From assembly GCF_023091745.1 (NCBI RefSeq), contig NC_068925.1, positions 75,767,085-75,831,084 of the forward strand: DNA of 64,000 nt. Reading direction: 5' to 3'. The notes beneath the pieces were generated by a model. The model was given only the letters and a program-made list of their open reading frames with translations, did no database searches and was not told the origin of the DNA. The position numbers were made by a program, and so were the translations under genes. Below, in pieces: positions 45,041 to 56,760 of this stretch (its first letter is position 1; every line of letters starts with the position of its first letter). This DNA is from Budorcas taxicolor. Lineage: Eukaryota > Chordata > Mammalia > Artiodactyla > Bovidae.

Positions 45041-45608
45041 ACCTGCTTCACAAATGGCAGGTCCTAGTTCCAAGACCTGATGCTTTGCCTTTGGTGTGAG
45101 GAGCTGACGGAAGAAAGACAATAGAGCGGGCCGGGACCTCACCTGAGCCCTGCCCACAGGGACGGGCAGGCAGCAGCTTGAGGACACTGCAGAGCAGAGG
45201 CTAGCTCTGAGGTGACACCTGGGAAAGCTGGAGATAGAGTCTATGGTCTTGGTGAGTGTGCAGGTTTGCCAGGAGTGGGCAATGAGATCCTGACTGGGTA
45301 AGCAGAACACAGGAGTCAAGATTATGGGTGAAGCCAGACACGTGCTCGGTACTTAGGAGTATGTCCTTGAGACGTTTGTCTAGAAGGAATGAGTTCGGGA
45401 TAGACTCTATGTCCTGAAGGTGAGCCTTGGTTGGGTGGAAACTTTGAAAGAGGGGTGTTGGCTGATGGAAAGATGGGCTCTGGCTGGAGGACTGCACAGA
45501 GCTTAGCAATCTCTCTGCCAAGAGATACCCCTTTTTATTTTAGCTGGTGGGATTCTAGTGGTAACTGGGCCACTGAACCCCACTAAGTCTGAAGCCTACA
45601 ATCTCACT
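45041..45608. other. Single-copy DNA
   Basis: Minus-strand frames of 95 and 106 codons overlap here, without domains or splice context. Confidence 0.4.
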
Positions 45609-45617
45609 ATATTAAAA

Positions 45618-45816
45618 ATTGTCGCTAAACCGTGTCTCTTTTGCAACCCTATGGACCATAGCCCATCAGGCTCCTCTGTCCATGGAATTTCCTAGACTAG
45701 ATTACTGGAGTGAGTTGCTATTTCCTCCTCCAGGGGATCTTACCGACCCAGGGATCAAACCGGTGTCTCCTGCATTGGCAGGGGCATTCTTTACCACTTA
45801 GCCACCAGGGAAGCCC
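45618..45816 (-). mobile_element. Bov-tA SINE, antisense, with TSD
   Basis: It runs from gtcgctaaaccgtgtctctt to the reversed head, agccaccagggaagccc. A 9-bp TSD, atattaaaa, is exact at 45609-45617 and 45817-45825. Confidence 0.92.
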
Positions 45817-45934
45817 ATATTAAAAGTCAAGTCGATTCAAATTTCTGCCTTAGTCAGGATTGGCTAAGAATTTGTGAGAAGATGCAGAAAGAGGTGAGGT
45901 CTGAGCTAGCAAGGAGAAGCTCATGGCACGTGAG

Positions 45935-46060
45935 GGCTGAGGAGGTCCACATACTGAAGCTGGCTTTACCACTTGCTTGCTGGCTGGCTTGATTCATACT
46001 CAGATTACTGAAGAGCTCTGAGCTTCATTTCCCTCCTCGGTAAAAGAGGAAGTGACATGA
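45935..46060 (+). mobile_element. MIR-like fragment
   Basis: gctggctttaccacttgctt followed by gagcttcatttccctcctcg. Confidence 0.5.
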
Positions 46061-46746
46061 CTCCGCAGGGGCTTTGTAAAATTGGCTGCTGTAACGTGTG
46101 GGGTGGGATGGAGCCTGGCTGGCTGGGGGAGGACCGGCAGCATCAATTTCTGTTTGAAAGGAATGAAATGAGGCAGAAGAAAAAGACATGAAGTATGTCT
46201 AACATCATTCATTTAGCAGACCTGCTATGTAACAGACGCTAAACTCAGAGTTGAATAAACAAAGATAGACCATATGGTATCCCTGCCCCCAAGTTGCCCA
46301 CAATCTAAGAGAGGAGACAGACTGTATATTTTGATGTCAACTCTGAAATATTTGGTCCTCAAGAAAGGAAAAAGTTACCGAAATACAGGAAGAGAAAGTG
46401 TGGGGCCTCTTTCTTTCCATCATCTTGCTCACCCACCACAGCACACTTCTGCTTCTCCTGGGACCGGATGCGTGCATTTCACTCTGGAGGAAATTATTAG
46501 AGAGGCACACTTGGCTGCAGATCTAAGCCAAGTTCTCTAGTAAAATTTACCGATAAAGTTTATATTTTTATATCCATCTGTTTGACAACTGTGTCTTATT
46601 TCTCGATTGATTCTGAATTCAATTGGGGAATAAAGGGGTGTTGTTTATTGGTTTTCACAAAATCCAACATGACACAGATTATTGTAGTGCAGAAAGATGC
46701 ATAAAGCGTAGAATCAATGTGTAGTAGGGAGGGATTTCTTTTATAT
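46061..46746. other. Single-copy DNA
   Basis: No gene was recognised. 46220-46330 may be a diverged old repeat. Confidence 0.4.
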
Positions 46747-46767
46747 GGTGTGTGTGTGTGTGTGTGC
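46747..46767. repeat. (TG)n microsatellite
   Basis: About ten perfect TG units, then tgcgttcac. Confidence 0.9.
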
Positions 46768-47685
46768 GTTCACATATGTGTGCACATGCATGTGAAGAGA
46801 GGGTGTGTCAGGAAAGATTCACAGAAGGGGGAATGGGTCACTAGCCAAAGGATGATGGAAAAAGAAAGACAAGAAGACTGCATGTACAGGGAATTGACAA
46901 GGTGAGAGACAGCACATGTAAACAAACCAGGAAAGATAAAAGCGATGTGCAGATTTTCATTAAAGTATTAGTATCATTTTTTCAACCTTGTATTAAAGGG
47001 CCCAGTTTCACAGGATAACATCTCTCAGCTCTCTCCCTGTCAGAGCTGACAGTGTCCTAGTAAACAGAGAAGGGCTCCATCAGAACTGTCCCCGTGCTGA
47101 TTGCGATGACACTGCAGAATCCTTAGGGACGTTGCTTCACCCCAACCACTCAGAAGCTCGAGTCTGGGTCTCACCGCCATTGTCAGGGCACACTGCCCAG
47201 GACTCCAGTTTCCCCATGTAGAAAAGGAGCAGCAATATCATCTCTAAGGCTTCCTCCAGCCTTGACCTTCTTGGAGCTCTTATCCTTTCACATTGTTTTG
47301 TTTTGTTTCAGTCAATTCTTTCTTGACCTTTCCAGCTCTCAACAGAGCTCTCCATTCTCAAGGTCTGTATAGATTAATTATCAATATTTCAGATCTTGCT
47401 CTGCCAACTCGTGGAAGCACATCCCTGTAGGACATCACTTGACTCTTATTTCTCCACTCCTTTATTATCCACAAAGGAGAGTGTATTAAATTTGTAGAGA
47501 GGAAAAAATAGTGGGCTGAGCCAGTTTGGTTTTAAAATCAAATACAATTCCTGAAGCCCTTCTCCTTCCCTTAAGGACTCCCATTACCCCGTAGTCATAC
47601 TTACAGACCCATAAAAAAGGTTAATGCCAAGATTGTCTCTATCCTGAAAGTAGGGCAAGTATGGAAATGTTTACTCCTCTAGGGC
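46768..47685. other. Single-copy DNA with a weak MIR-like patch
   Basis: 47195-47285 (gtttccccatgtagaaaagg, tctctaaggcttcctcc) looks like a MIR 3' half. Otherwise nothing was recognised. Confidence 0.4.
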
Positions 47686-47910
47686 AGAGTTTCTCAACCT
47701 TGGCACTATTGACATTTGGGCTAGATGATTTTTTTGGGGGGAGTGTGTGGTGTCGGGGTTAGCCTATGCCCAGTAGGATGTTTAACGGCACTGACTGTCT
47801 TTACTAACCGGAGGCCGGTAGCGCTCCTTCCCCAGTCACGACGATTAAAAATGTATCCAGGCACTGTCCAATGTCCTTTGAGGGTCAAAAGTGCTCTTTG
47901 AGAATCTAAG
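47686..47910 (-). mobile_element. MER20-like hAT-Charlie MITE
   Basis: It begins gagtttctcaaccttggcac and ends gctctttgagaatctaag, an inverted terminal pair. The interior (ggctagatgatttttttggg, aggatgtttaacggcactga) matches the order of MER20. Confidence 0.7.
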
Positions 47911-48154
47911 AGGTTACTTTCCCCTAGCTGAGGTGACTGAATTTATCATAAGGATGCGTGCACATCTTTAGAGAATGTACTTCTTTTTTAATGTTATTCA
48001 TTCCCGTATTCATTCAACAAATTAAGTTGCTACCAGAAATGTTTGCTATACTTCTTGACCATTGAAACTGTCATTTCTTGGATCTGTTTTAAGCCTGACA
48101 TACTGGCTTTCTCTTGGCCACAGTAGCCCCTGCTGCCATTCACCACCTTATGGT

Positions 48155-48505
48155 GTGTGGCCTCACTCCAGCGCTTTTGTGACCCCGTGGACTATAGCCT
48201 GCCAGGCTCCCCTGTCCATGGAATTTTCCAGGCAAGAATATTGGGTTGTTGTCCCTGACCTGGGTAGAGTGGCACCTGATTGATGGTGCCTGTCTCATGT
48301 CAGTGAGGGACAAAACACCTCCTTGTTTATCCCAGCTTGGCTTTTGCTCTGTACTCATGCCTGGTTCATGCCCTAGACACATAGATTAAAAAAGAAAGCA
48401 GAACACTGGGTTGCCCTTTCCTACTCCAGGGGATCTTCCTGGCCTTAGGGTCGAACCCCTGTCTCCTGCAGTAGCAGGTGGATTCTTTGCAGCCTGGGAA
48501 GTGCT
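48155..48505 (-). mobile_element. Bov-tA SINE split by about 150 bp
   Basis: 48155-48245 is the reversed 3' unit, up to tttccaggcaagaatattg. 48395-48505 is the remaining body and reversed head, ctactccaggggatcttcct to tctttgcagcctgggaag. The 48246-48394 insert ends in an A-rich attaaaaaagaaagcagaac. I recognise no family in it. Confidence 0.8.
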
Positions 48506-48611
48506 GGGCATCGTAGAGCTTGCTCATTTCCAGCTCTGTGCTTCCAGACCTGTCGCTCATCCACAGGAAATCATCTGCAACAGCGAGAACACCAAGGGTC
48601 TGAAGGTAAGG

Positions 48612-48760
48612 CCTTGAAGTCTAGTTCTGGTTCTGCCAGTTCCCAGTTGTGTGACCTTAGAACAGCACGAGTCTGTGTGAATGTCACATCCTGGTCTGTA
48701 AAATGGGAAGGACATGTGGCACCCCCCTGCTTACTCATCCGGTTGATTGAGGAGAAAAAG
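48612..48760 (+). mobile_element. MIR SINE relic
   Basis: gttctggttctgccagttcc, ttgtgtgaccttagaacagc, ctggtctgtaaaatgggaag. Confidence 0.8.
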
Positions 48761-48995
48761 AAGAGCAAGGCAGAGGACGTGATCTGAAAAGGAGAAGGCA
48801 CCGTACAAGAGAGAACGATTGTTGTTCTCATGATCATTATCTGTAAAACAAAAGGTATTGACAAGAAGTGCTTGTCAAGCAGAGAGAAAGCCGGCGGAGG
48901 GAGAGAAACAATTACCACCTAGATTGGAACAGGATAAGGAGTTAGAGCAGAAAGGCATAGTCCTTTGCTGATCTGGGGGCAACTAAGCTCACTTC

Positions 48996-51900
48996 TGACA
49001 GAATGTGCTCCACTGGAGAAGGGAATGGCAAACCACTTCGGTATTCTTGCCTCGAGAACCCCATGAACAGTATGAAAAGGCAAAATGATAGGATACTGAA
49101 AGAGGAACTCCCCAGGTCCGTAGGTGCCCAATATGCTACTGGATATCAGTGGAGAAATAACTCCAGTAAGAATGAAGGGATGGAGCCAAAGCAAGAACAA
49201 TACCCAGCCGTGGATGTGACTGGTATAGAGGCAAGGTCTGATGCTGTAAAGAGCAATATTGCATAGGACCCTGGAATGTCAGATCCATGAATCAAGGCAA
49301 ATTGGAAGTGGTCAAAGAGGAGATGGCAAGATTGAATGTTGACATTCTAGGAATCAGCGAACTAAAATGGACTGGAATGGCTGAATTTAACTCAGATGAC
49401 CATTATATCTACTACTGTGGGCAGGAATCCCTCAGAAGAAATGGAGTAGCCATCATGGTCAACAAAAGATTCCCAAATGCAGTACTTGGATACAATCTCA
49501 AAAACAACAGAATGATCTCTGTTTGTTCCCAAGGCAAACCATTCAATATCACAGTAATCCAAGCCTATGCCCCAACCAGTAATGCTGAAGAAGCTGAAGT
49601 TGAACGGTTTTATGAAGGCCTACAAGACCTTTTAGAACTAACACACCAAAAAGATGTCCTTTACATTATAGGGGACTGGAATGCAAAAGTAGGAAGTCAA
49701 GAAACACCTGGAGTAACAGGCAAATTTGGCCTTGGAATATAGAATGAAGCAGGGCAAAGGCTAATAGAGTTTTGCCAAGAGAACGCACTGTTCATAGCAA
49801 ACACCCTCTTCCAACAACACAAGAGAAGACTCTACACATGGACGTTACCAGATGGTCAACACTGAAATCAGATTGATTATATTCTTTGAAGCCAAAGATG
49901 GAGAAGCTCTATACCGTCACCAAAAACAAGACCAGGAGCTGACTGTGGCTCAGATCATGAACTCCTTATTGCCAAATTCAGACTTAAATTGAAGAAAACA
50001 GGGGAAACCACTAGACCATTCAGGTATGCCCTAAATCAAATCCCTTATGATTATACAGTGGAAGTGAGAAATAGATTAAAGGGACTAGATCTGATAGAGT
50101 GCCTGATGAACTATGGACAGAAGTTCATGACATTGTACAGGAGACAGGGATCAAGACCATCCCCATGGAAAAGAAATCCAAAAAAGCAAAATGGCTGTCT
50201 GGGGAGGCCTTACAAATAGCTGTGAAAAGAAGAGAAGCAAAAAGCAAAGGAGAAAAGGAAAGATATAAGCATCTGAATGCAGAGTTCCAAAGAATAGCAA
50301 GGAGAGATAAGAAAGCCTTCCTCAGCGATCAATGCAAAGAAATAGAGGAAAACAACAAAATGGGAAAGACTAGAGATCTCTACAAGAAAATTAGAGATAC
50401 CAAGGGAAATTTTCATGCAAAGATGGGCTCGATAAAGGACAGAAATGGTATGGACCTAACAGAAGCAGAAGATATTAAGAAGAGATGGCAAGAATACACA
50501 GAAGAACTCTACAAAAAAGATCTTCACAACCCAGATAATCATGATGGTGTGATCACTCACCTAGAGCCAGACATCCTGGAATGTGAAGTCAAGTGGGTCT
50601 TAGAAAGCATCACTATGAACAAAGCTAGTGGAGGTGATGGAATTCCAGTTGGGCTATTTCAAATCCTGAAAGATGACGCTGTGATAGTGCTGCACTCAAT
50701 ATGCCAGCACATTTGGAAAACTCAGCAGTGGCCACAGGACTGGAAAAGGTTAGTTTTCATTCTAATCCCAAAGAAAGGCAATGCCAAAGAATGCTCAAAC
50801 TACCACACAATTGCACTCATCTCACACGCTAGTCAAGTAATGCCCAAAATTCTCCAAGCCAGGCTTCAGCAATATGTGAACTGTGAACTTCTGATGTTCA
50901 AGCTGGTTTTAGAAAAGGCAGAGGAACCAGAGATCAAATTACCAACATCTGCTGGATCATGGAAAAAGCAAGAAAGTTCCAGAAAAACATCTATTTCTGC
51001 TTTATTGACTATGCCAAAGCCTTTGACTGTGTGGATCCCAATAAACTATGGAAAATTCTGAAAGAGATGGGCATATCAGACCATCTGACCTGCCTCTTGA
51101 GAAACCTATATGCAGGTTAGAAGGCAACAGTTAGAACTGGACATCGAACAACAGACTGGTTCCAAATAGGAAAAGCAGTACGTCAAGGCTGTATATTGTC
51201 ACCCTACTTATTTAACTTCTATGCAGAGTACATCTTGAGAAATGCTGGGCTGGATGAAGCACAAGCTGGAATCAAGATTGCCGGGAGAAATATTAATAAC
51301 CTCAGGTATGCAGATGACACCACCCTTATGGCAGAAAGTGAGAAGGAACTAAAAAGCCTCTTGATGAAAGTGAAAGAGGAGAGTGAAAATGTTGACTTAA
51401 ACCTCAATATTCAGAAAACGAAGATCATGGCATCTGGTCCCATCACTTCATGGGTAGTAGATGTTGAAACAATGGAAGCAGTGTGAGATTTTGTTTTTTG
51501 GTGCTCCAAAGTCACTGCAGATGGTGACTGCAGCCATGAAATTAAAAGACGCTTACTCCTTGGAAGGAATGTTATGACCAACCTAGAGAGCATATTGAAA
51601 AGCAGAGACATTACTTTGCCAACAAAGGTCTGTCTAGTCAAGGCTATGGTTTTTCCAGTGGTCATGTATGGATGTGAGAGTTGGACTGTGAAGAAAGCTG
51701 AGGGCCGAAGCATTGATGCTTTTGAACTGTGGTGTTGGAGAAGACTCTTGAGAGTCCCTTGGACTGCAAGGAGATCCAACCAGTCCATTCTAAAGGAGAT
51801 CAGTCCTGGGTGTTCATTGGAAGGACTGATGCTAAAGCTGAAACTCCAATACTTTGGCCACCTCATGTGAAGAGTTGACACATTGGAAAAGATTATGATG

Positions 51901-52089
51901 CTGGGAAGGATTGGGGGCAGAAGGAGAAGGGGACGACAGAGAATGAGATGGCTGGATGGCATCACCGACTCAATGGATGAGTTTGGGTGAACTCTGGGAG
52001 TTGGTGATGGACAGGGAGGACTGGCGTGCTGCAATTCATGGGGTTGCAAAGAGTCGGACATGACTGAGTGACTGAACTGAACGGAACTG
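48996..52089 (+). mobile_element. Near full-length BovB (RTE) LINE
   Basis: This 3.09-kb element has a complete 5' region (tgacagaatgtgctccactg onward), an endonuclease domain, a linker, a reverse transcriptase and the terminal actgaactgaacggaactg tail. It is bracketed by the 11-bp TSD aagctcacttc at 48985-48995 and 52090-52100. It is the only copy in the window that reaches the 5' end. By base similarity it is fairly young, yet it is dead (see the frame entry). A Bov-tA SINE sits immediately downstream, using the same target word. BovB is known to have entered ruminants by horizontal transfer; nothing here adds to that. Confidence 0.96.
49287..51870 (+). pseudogene. BovB endonuclease-reverse transcriptase frame, inactivated
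   Basis: The N-terminal part (49287-49742) is an apurinic-type endonuclease with ISELKW (catalytic Glu region), VIQAYAPTSN and IIGDWNAKVG. The SDH motif of the same domain is at 49950-49958 in the same frame. In-frame stops lie at 49740, 49863 and 49887. Near 50093 a deletion relative to sibling copies shifts to the frame 50099-51061 (linker and RT with ASGGDGIPVGLFQIL). A 1-base loss at about 50889 shifts the frame again. A stop replaces Gln at 51117. The YADD box is at 51307-51318, followed by stops at 51484 and 51868. All domains are recognisable but none can be translated as one protein. Confidence 0.9.
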
Positions 52090-52100
52090 AAGCTCACTTC

Positions 52101-52287
52101 GTCTTCCTAGGTTGCTCAGCAGTAAAGAGTCTGCCTGTAATACAGGAGATGTGGGTTTGGTCCCTGGAGAAGGAAATGGCAACCCACTCCCGTATTCTTG
52201 CCTGGGAAATCCCATGGACAGAGGATCCTGGGGCTACAGTCTATAGGCTTGCCAAGAGACATGACTCAAATGACTGAGCAGGTGTGC
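52101..52287 (+). mobile_element. Bov-tA SINE directly behind BovB
   Basis: The head gtcttcctaggttgctcagc is followed by the full body and gactcaaatgactgagcagg. Its TSD is aagctcacttc at 52090-52100 and 52288-52298, the same word that flanks the BovB. Confidence 0.9.
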
Positions 52288-52298
52288 AAGCTCACTTC

Positions 52299-52744
52299 CT
52301 CTAGGAGCAGGAGGCTAAAGATAAGAAGCACCGGTGTGGCTGTGAATGGGGCTTCCCTGGCACAGGGAGCAGGGCAGCTTAATGGGGCCTCGGTCCAGAT
52401 TTCTAAGTACAGTTCTTTTATACAGAGGAAAAATTAGAAAGTACCTAATACATGTTAGGTATATAATTAGGTACTTCCTGTGTGCCGGGCACTAGACTAG
52501 GAGTGCTTCTGAAGATGTTGTCAGAAACACTGCATCTAAAAAAGATGGAAGAGCTGACATTTCTCTCACAGCCCCATCTATGACACCCCAATAGTCCAAT
52601 GGAGTGTTTCTCTGTCTCTTAAGAAAAAACCTAACGTACTTGGGAAACACTAGAACGTGAAGCAGCATGGTCCATGAAATGACTTTCAGAAATTGTGACG
52701 CATGCGCCATGGTTCTGTTTTTGTGTTATAATGATGGGGATGGC
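52299..52744. other. Single-copy DNA
   Basis: Nothing was recognised. A short direct repeat of the ctaatacatgttaggtat/aattaggtacttcc type lies near 52440-52475. Confidence 0.4.
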
Positions 52745-52900
52745 AAGCATGTGTGCAATGCCTAGTACAGGCCAGGTACTAACCTAGACACTTCACGGTT
52801 TATGCATTAATTAACACAAACTGAACGTGAGTATGAATATAAGCCTTATCACGCAGAGAGGCCTGCAACCCTCTTTCCCTGCTACCCTGGGCTCTATGCC
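52745..52900 (-). mobile_element. MIR SINE relic
   Basis: Antisense: aatgcctagtacaggccagg, tatgcattaattaacacaaa, then an eroded core. Confidence 0.55.
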
Positions 52901-52920
52901 TTTGGATTTTCAGTGAGAAG

Positions 52921-53120
52921 TGAGTGGAAGTGAACATCACTCAGTCGTGTCCAACTCTTTGCGACCCCATGGACGATACGGGTCCATGGAATTCTCCAGG
53001 CCAGGATACTGGAGTGGGTAGCTCTTTCCTTTTCCAGGGGATCTTCCCAACCCAAGGATCAAACCCAGGCCTCCTGTACTGCAGGCAGATTCTTTACCAG
53101 CTGAGCCACAAGGGAAGCCC
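52921..53120 (-). mobile_element. Bov-tA SINE, antisense, full length
   Basis: It runs from tgagtggaagtgaacatcac to the reversed head, gagccacaagggaagccc. TSDs ttcagtgagaa and ttcaatgagaa (one mismatch) lie at 52909 and 53121. Confidence 0.93.
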
Positions 53121-53131
53121 TTCAATGAGAA

Positions 53132-54029
53132 AAGTATGTCCAAAAAGGGGAACTCACCCAGCAGTGCCCAGTGAGAGCACTATCAGTGGTGGTGAAAATG
53201 ACCCCACTGCATTCCATAGAGAAGGAAGAGGCCAAGAGATGGTGGGTGAGGCTGGCAGGTCACCAGGCCGGGAACGGCAGCCATGGGCAAAGGGACGAGG
53301 GTGGCTTGTCAGAAACTTCAGGGGAAGTTGAAGAAGAAGTCAGATACCAGAGACGACCAGATTATGAGATACCAGAGAGATTTCCTTTTTCACTCAGGTA
53401 GAGATTTTAGGGGATTGAATCTTGTCATGATTCTTTGAGTGGGAAGAGAATAATTTAAAAATAACCCTTGTCTGTATGTGTGCAGAGGGGCATGACATAC
53501 TCATAGGAGCATCAGAATCCTCTAAAGAGACATTTTCTCTGGCCCTGAAATAAAAGTGTTTACTGCCCGACAAGAGCAGCATGGTGTTCCCGTGACATTT
53601 ACTTAACGCCCCTCACCAACTCCCGATTAAACAAATCATGGTACCCAGAGATCTCAGTGTTCATACAAAGCTGGTGAACACAAGTCATTTCGTGTACCTG
53701 GAAGTTGTGGATTTTTTAATTTTGGCTGAGGTCAAGCCCTTTTTTCCAAGCCAGCAAACATTTCATTTTCACTAAGATGAAGTAGGAAGGAGAAATAGCC
53801 TTCAAGGATGTGCTGCCATTGGGCCGAGGTTTAAATCTGAAAAGATGGCCCCATTCATTGTAAGTATGGCCATTGCTTTGATCATTTAGCAGCTGACTTG
53901 ACTATCAGTCTCAGATCCAAAAAACATCTTTGGCAGCTAAAGAATCCTTTTTCAACCAAACGCCATGCCTCCTGTATTTAAAACCACCTAAAATGTATCT
54001 TTTAGCGTAAGTGAGAACTCCCCAGTTCA
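53132..54029. other. Single-copy DNA, nothing recognised
   Basis: Small frames only; no domains. Confidence 0.45.
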
Positions 54030-54185
54030 TCACTTCATGTATCATTCCACTTAGTCCTTAAAACGATCCTGAGAAGACAGGCATTATTATTATTAATATC
54101 CTTATTTTCCAACTGATAGAATGATGCTGTGAGTAAGCAAGTTACATTTCCAAGATCAGAAAGTGGTAGAACTGATTCTCACTCT
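54030..54185 (-). mobile_element. MIR SINE relic
   Basis: Antisense: cacttagtccttaaaacgat, ttattattattaatatcctt, gtaagcaagttacatttcca. Confidence 0.75.
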
Positions 54186-55562
54186 GAGTGGTCTTTATCG
54201 TTCTCAAATTCCAAAGGCCTTCATCTTCACCCTTCGCCACGCTGCACTCAGTTCTCAGGTACGAGTTTGGTCACTTCTCGGAAGGGCTCTTCCACATCAT
54301 CCCCTAACAATAACATCCCTTCCACGGCAACAGCTGAAGTTGGCAGTGTCTATACTCCCATAACTCAGTCTGCTGGAGGCCACTTCTTTCAGAGTTGCCT
54401 GTAGCCTTTGGTGCAATGGCTCAAGACACATGAAGCACTCAGGAGCCTCAGGCAGGAGACAGCAGTGGTACAAAACTTTCTGAGGTCAGATATGGGGTCT
54501 GTCCTTTTCCACCTTTGCTTTTCCTTCTAAATTACTGTTGATTGTGGAGCATCTGCTTCCTTCTGAGATGCATATGCTTCCCCCTGTCAATCTGAATGCC
54601 TGTCGAGTGGCCGGTACAGAGCTGCATACGGACACGCAGCTGAAAGCTGCCTTTAGAACCCCTCCATGAATCAGACCCACAAGCTCAGCCAGCACATCTC
54701 TGGAAGTGGTAGGTAGCAATAAAGGTAAGATAGAAAATACCTTCCCAAGTCATCTGATAGCTCCCAAGTTTCCATTGCTCTAGGCCCAGATCACTAGCAA
54801 GGCAACAAGCAAGGAAACGCTGTGCCTTCTTCACTGACTGGATTGCCAGCCTTCCTGACGGTGGAAGAAAGAGGGACTCTGGGGTCTCAGGATGAGCTCA
54901 CAAAATTTCAGAGAGGGAGAATCAGATGTCAGTAAACCCTGTGTCACTTTATCTGCAGGCCCCACCTATGCCAATCCCACGCCATGTCTCAGTAAGTCAC
55001 TAGCGCTCCCGCATTCGCCCTCAAACTTTTCTAATCAACGAGGTCTTTTTAGACATAGGCTCTTTCACACACACCCTTGCCGTGTATCTTACATATACTC
55101 ACTTTTGAAAAAAAATATCGGGAGAATTCATTTGAATTAAATGATTTTGCTTGTGTTGGTGGTCATAAAAAATCGACAGCAAAATGAATAATCAAGAAAT
55201 AATTATCAAAGCCAACACACCGAGAGGTCCTAGTGTGAGCAAAGGAACACTGTGTGGACTGGAGCAGCCAGCCCTCCGTGGAGAGTATAGAGGTACACGG
55301 CTGACCTGCGTCCTCTAAAACATGACCGGGGAGGAGCCTGGGCAACTGAGAGGAGAGCTGGATTCCAGGGGCCTGTCAAGGCCAAGGTAGAAGTTTCTCC
55401 AGCCTATAATTTCAGCGCATGGAGTCAAGGTGCAATTAGAGGAAACAGACTCTTTAAACCAAGAACTTTAAATGGAGTATCTTTGTTTTTACAGGTTTAA
55501 TAAGGTATATGTGACACGTGATGAACTGCACATATTTAAAAATCCACAATTTAATAAGGTTT

Positions 55563-55564
<2 letters not shown>
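54186..55564. other. Single-copy DNA, nothing recognised
   Basis: No repeat or gene was recognised. The longest frames are about 90 codons without domains. Confidence 0.45.

Positions 55565-55600
<36 letters not shown>
55565..55600. repeat. (TA)n microsatellite
   Basis: About 14 perfect TA units, then tgtatatat. Confidence 0.92.
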
Positions 55601-55601
<1 letters not shown>

Positions 55602-55739
55602 CAATAAAAATAATCACCAAAATCAAGACAACAAGCCTACCATACCTGTCATGCCCCAAAATTTCTTTGCGCCTTCCATCCTGCCCCTCCCACCCTCCTC
55701 CCAGACAATGACTGACTTGATTTTGCTATAAAAGTGTTA

Positions 55740-56760
55740 GCATCTTCTAATGTTCTTTTTTAAGGGAATCATTCAATAAGTATTCAATAGTTCATCCTAT
55801 TATACTGGTAAGTGTGATATGCCACAATTGGTTTATCCATTCACCTGTTGATGGGCATTTGGATTATTTCCAGTTTTGCAGTTACAAATAAAACTGCCAT
55901 GAATATTTATGTACAAGTCTTTGTACAGAAATGTGTTTTCATTTCTCTTAGGTAAATACCTAGTGGTGGAACAGCAAGATGGTGTGGCAGCTGAATGTGG
56001 AATGTTTAAGTAACTGTTGAGCATTTTACAAAATCTCCATACTATGTTACATTAGCACCAGCAGTGTTTGAGAGTTCGAGTTCTGACACATTCTTGCCAA
56101 CACTTAGTCAATCGTTTTAACTATTCTAATAGGTAGTGGGATAATATTGTTATTTTAACTTGCATTTTCCAGTAGTCATGTATGGATGTGAGAGTTGGAC
56201 TGTGAAGAAAGCTGAGTGCTGAAGAATTGATGCTTTTGAACTGTGGTGTTGGAGAAGACTCTTGAGAGTCTCTTGGACTGCAAGGAGATCCAACCAGTCC
56301 ATTCTGAAGGAGATCAGCCCTGGGATTTCTTTGGAGGGAATGATGCTGAAGCTGAAACTCCAGTACTTTGGCCACCTCATGGGAAGAGTTGACTCATTGG
56401 AAAAGACTCTGATGCTGGGAGGGATTGGGGGCAGGAGGAGGAGGGGATGACAGAGGATGAGATGGCTGGATGGCATTACGGACTCGATGGACATGAGTCT
56501 GAGTGAACTCCGGGAGTTGGTGATGGACAGGGAGGCCTGGCGTGCTGCGATTGGACAGGGAGGCCTGGCGTGCTGCGATTCATGGGGTCGCAAAGAGTCA
56601 GACATAACTGAGCGACTGAACTGAACTGAACTGAGCTGATGATGTTGAATATATTTTCATATGCTTATTTGCCATTCATATATCTTCTTTTGTGATTGTT
56701 GGTTCAAATATTTTGCCCATTTTTTAAAACTGGCTTGCTAGTCCTTATTCCTGAGGTTGT
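55740..56760 (-). mobile_element. Ancient L1 (copy A), antisense, split by BovB
   Basis: An L1 3' region read backward: cacctgttgatgggcatttg, tctcttaggtaaatacctag, ttgccaacacttagtcaat. It resumes after the BovB at gatgttgaatatattttcat and ttgcccattttttaaaactg. Confidence 0.7.
56168..56637 (+). mobile_element. BovB 3' fragment with internal 28-bp duplication
   Basis: It starts at ttccagtagtcatgtatgg and ends with the gaactgaactgaactgagct tail. The frame keeps RSNQSILKEISPGISLEG and the arginine-rich GGRRRRG, then a stop. The 28 bases at 56524-56551 are repeated at 56552-56579. Confidence 0.93.
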
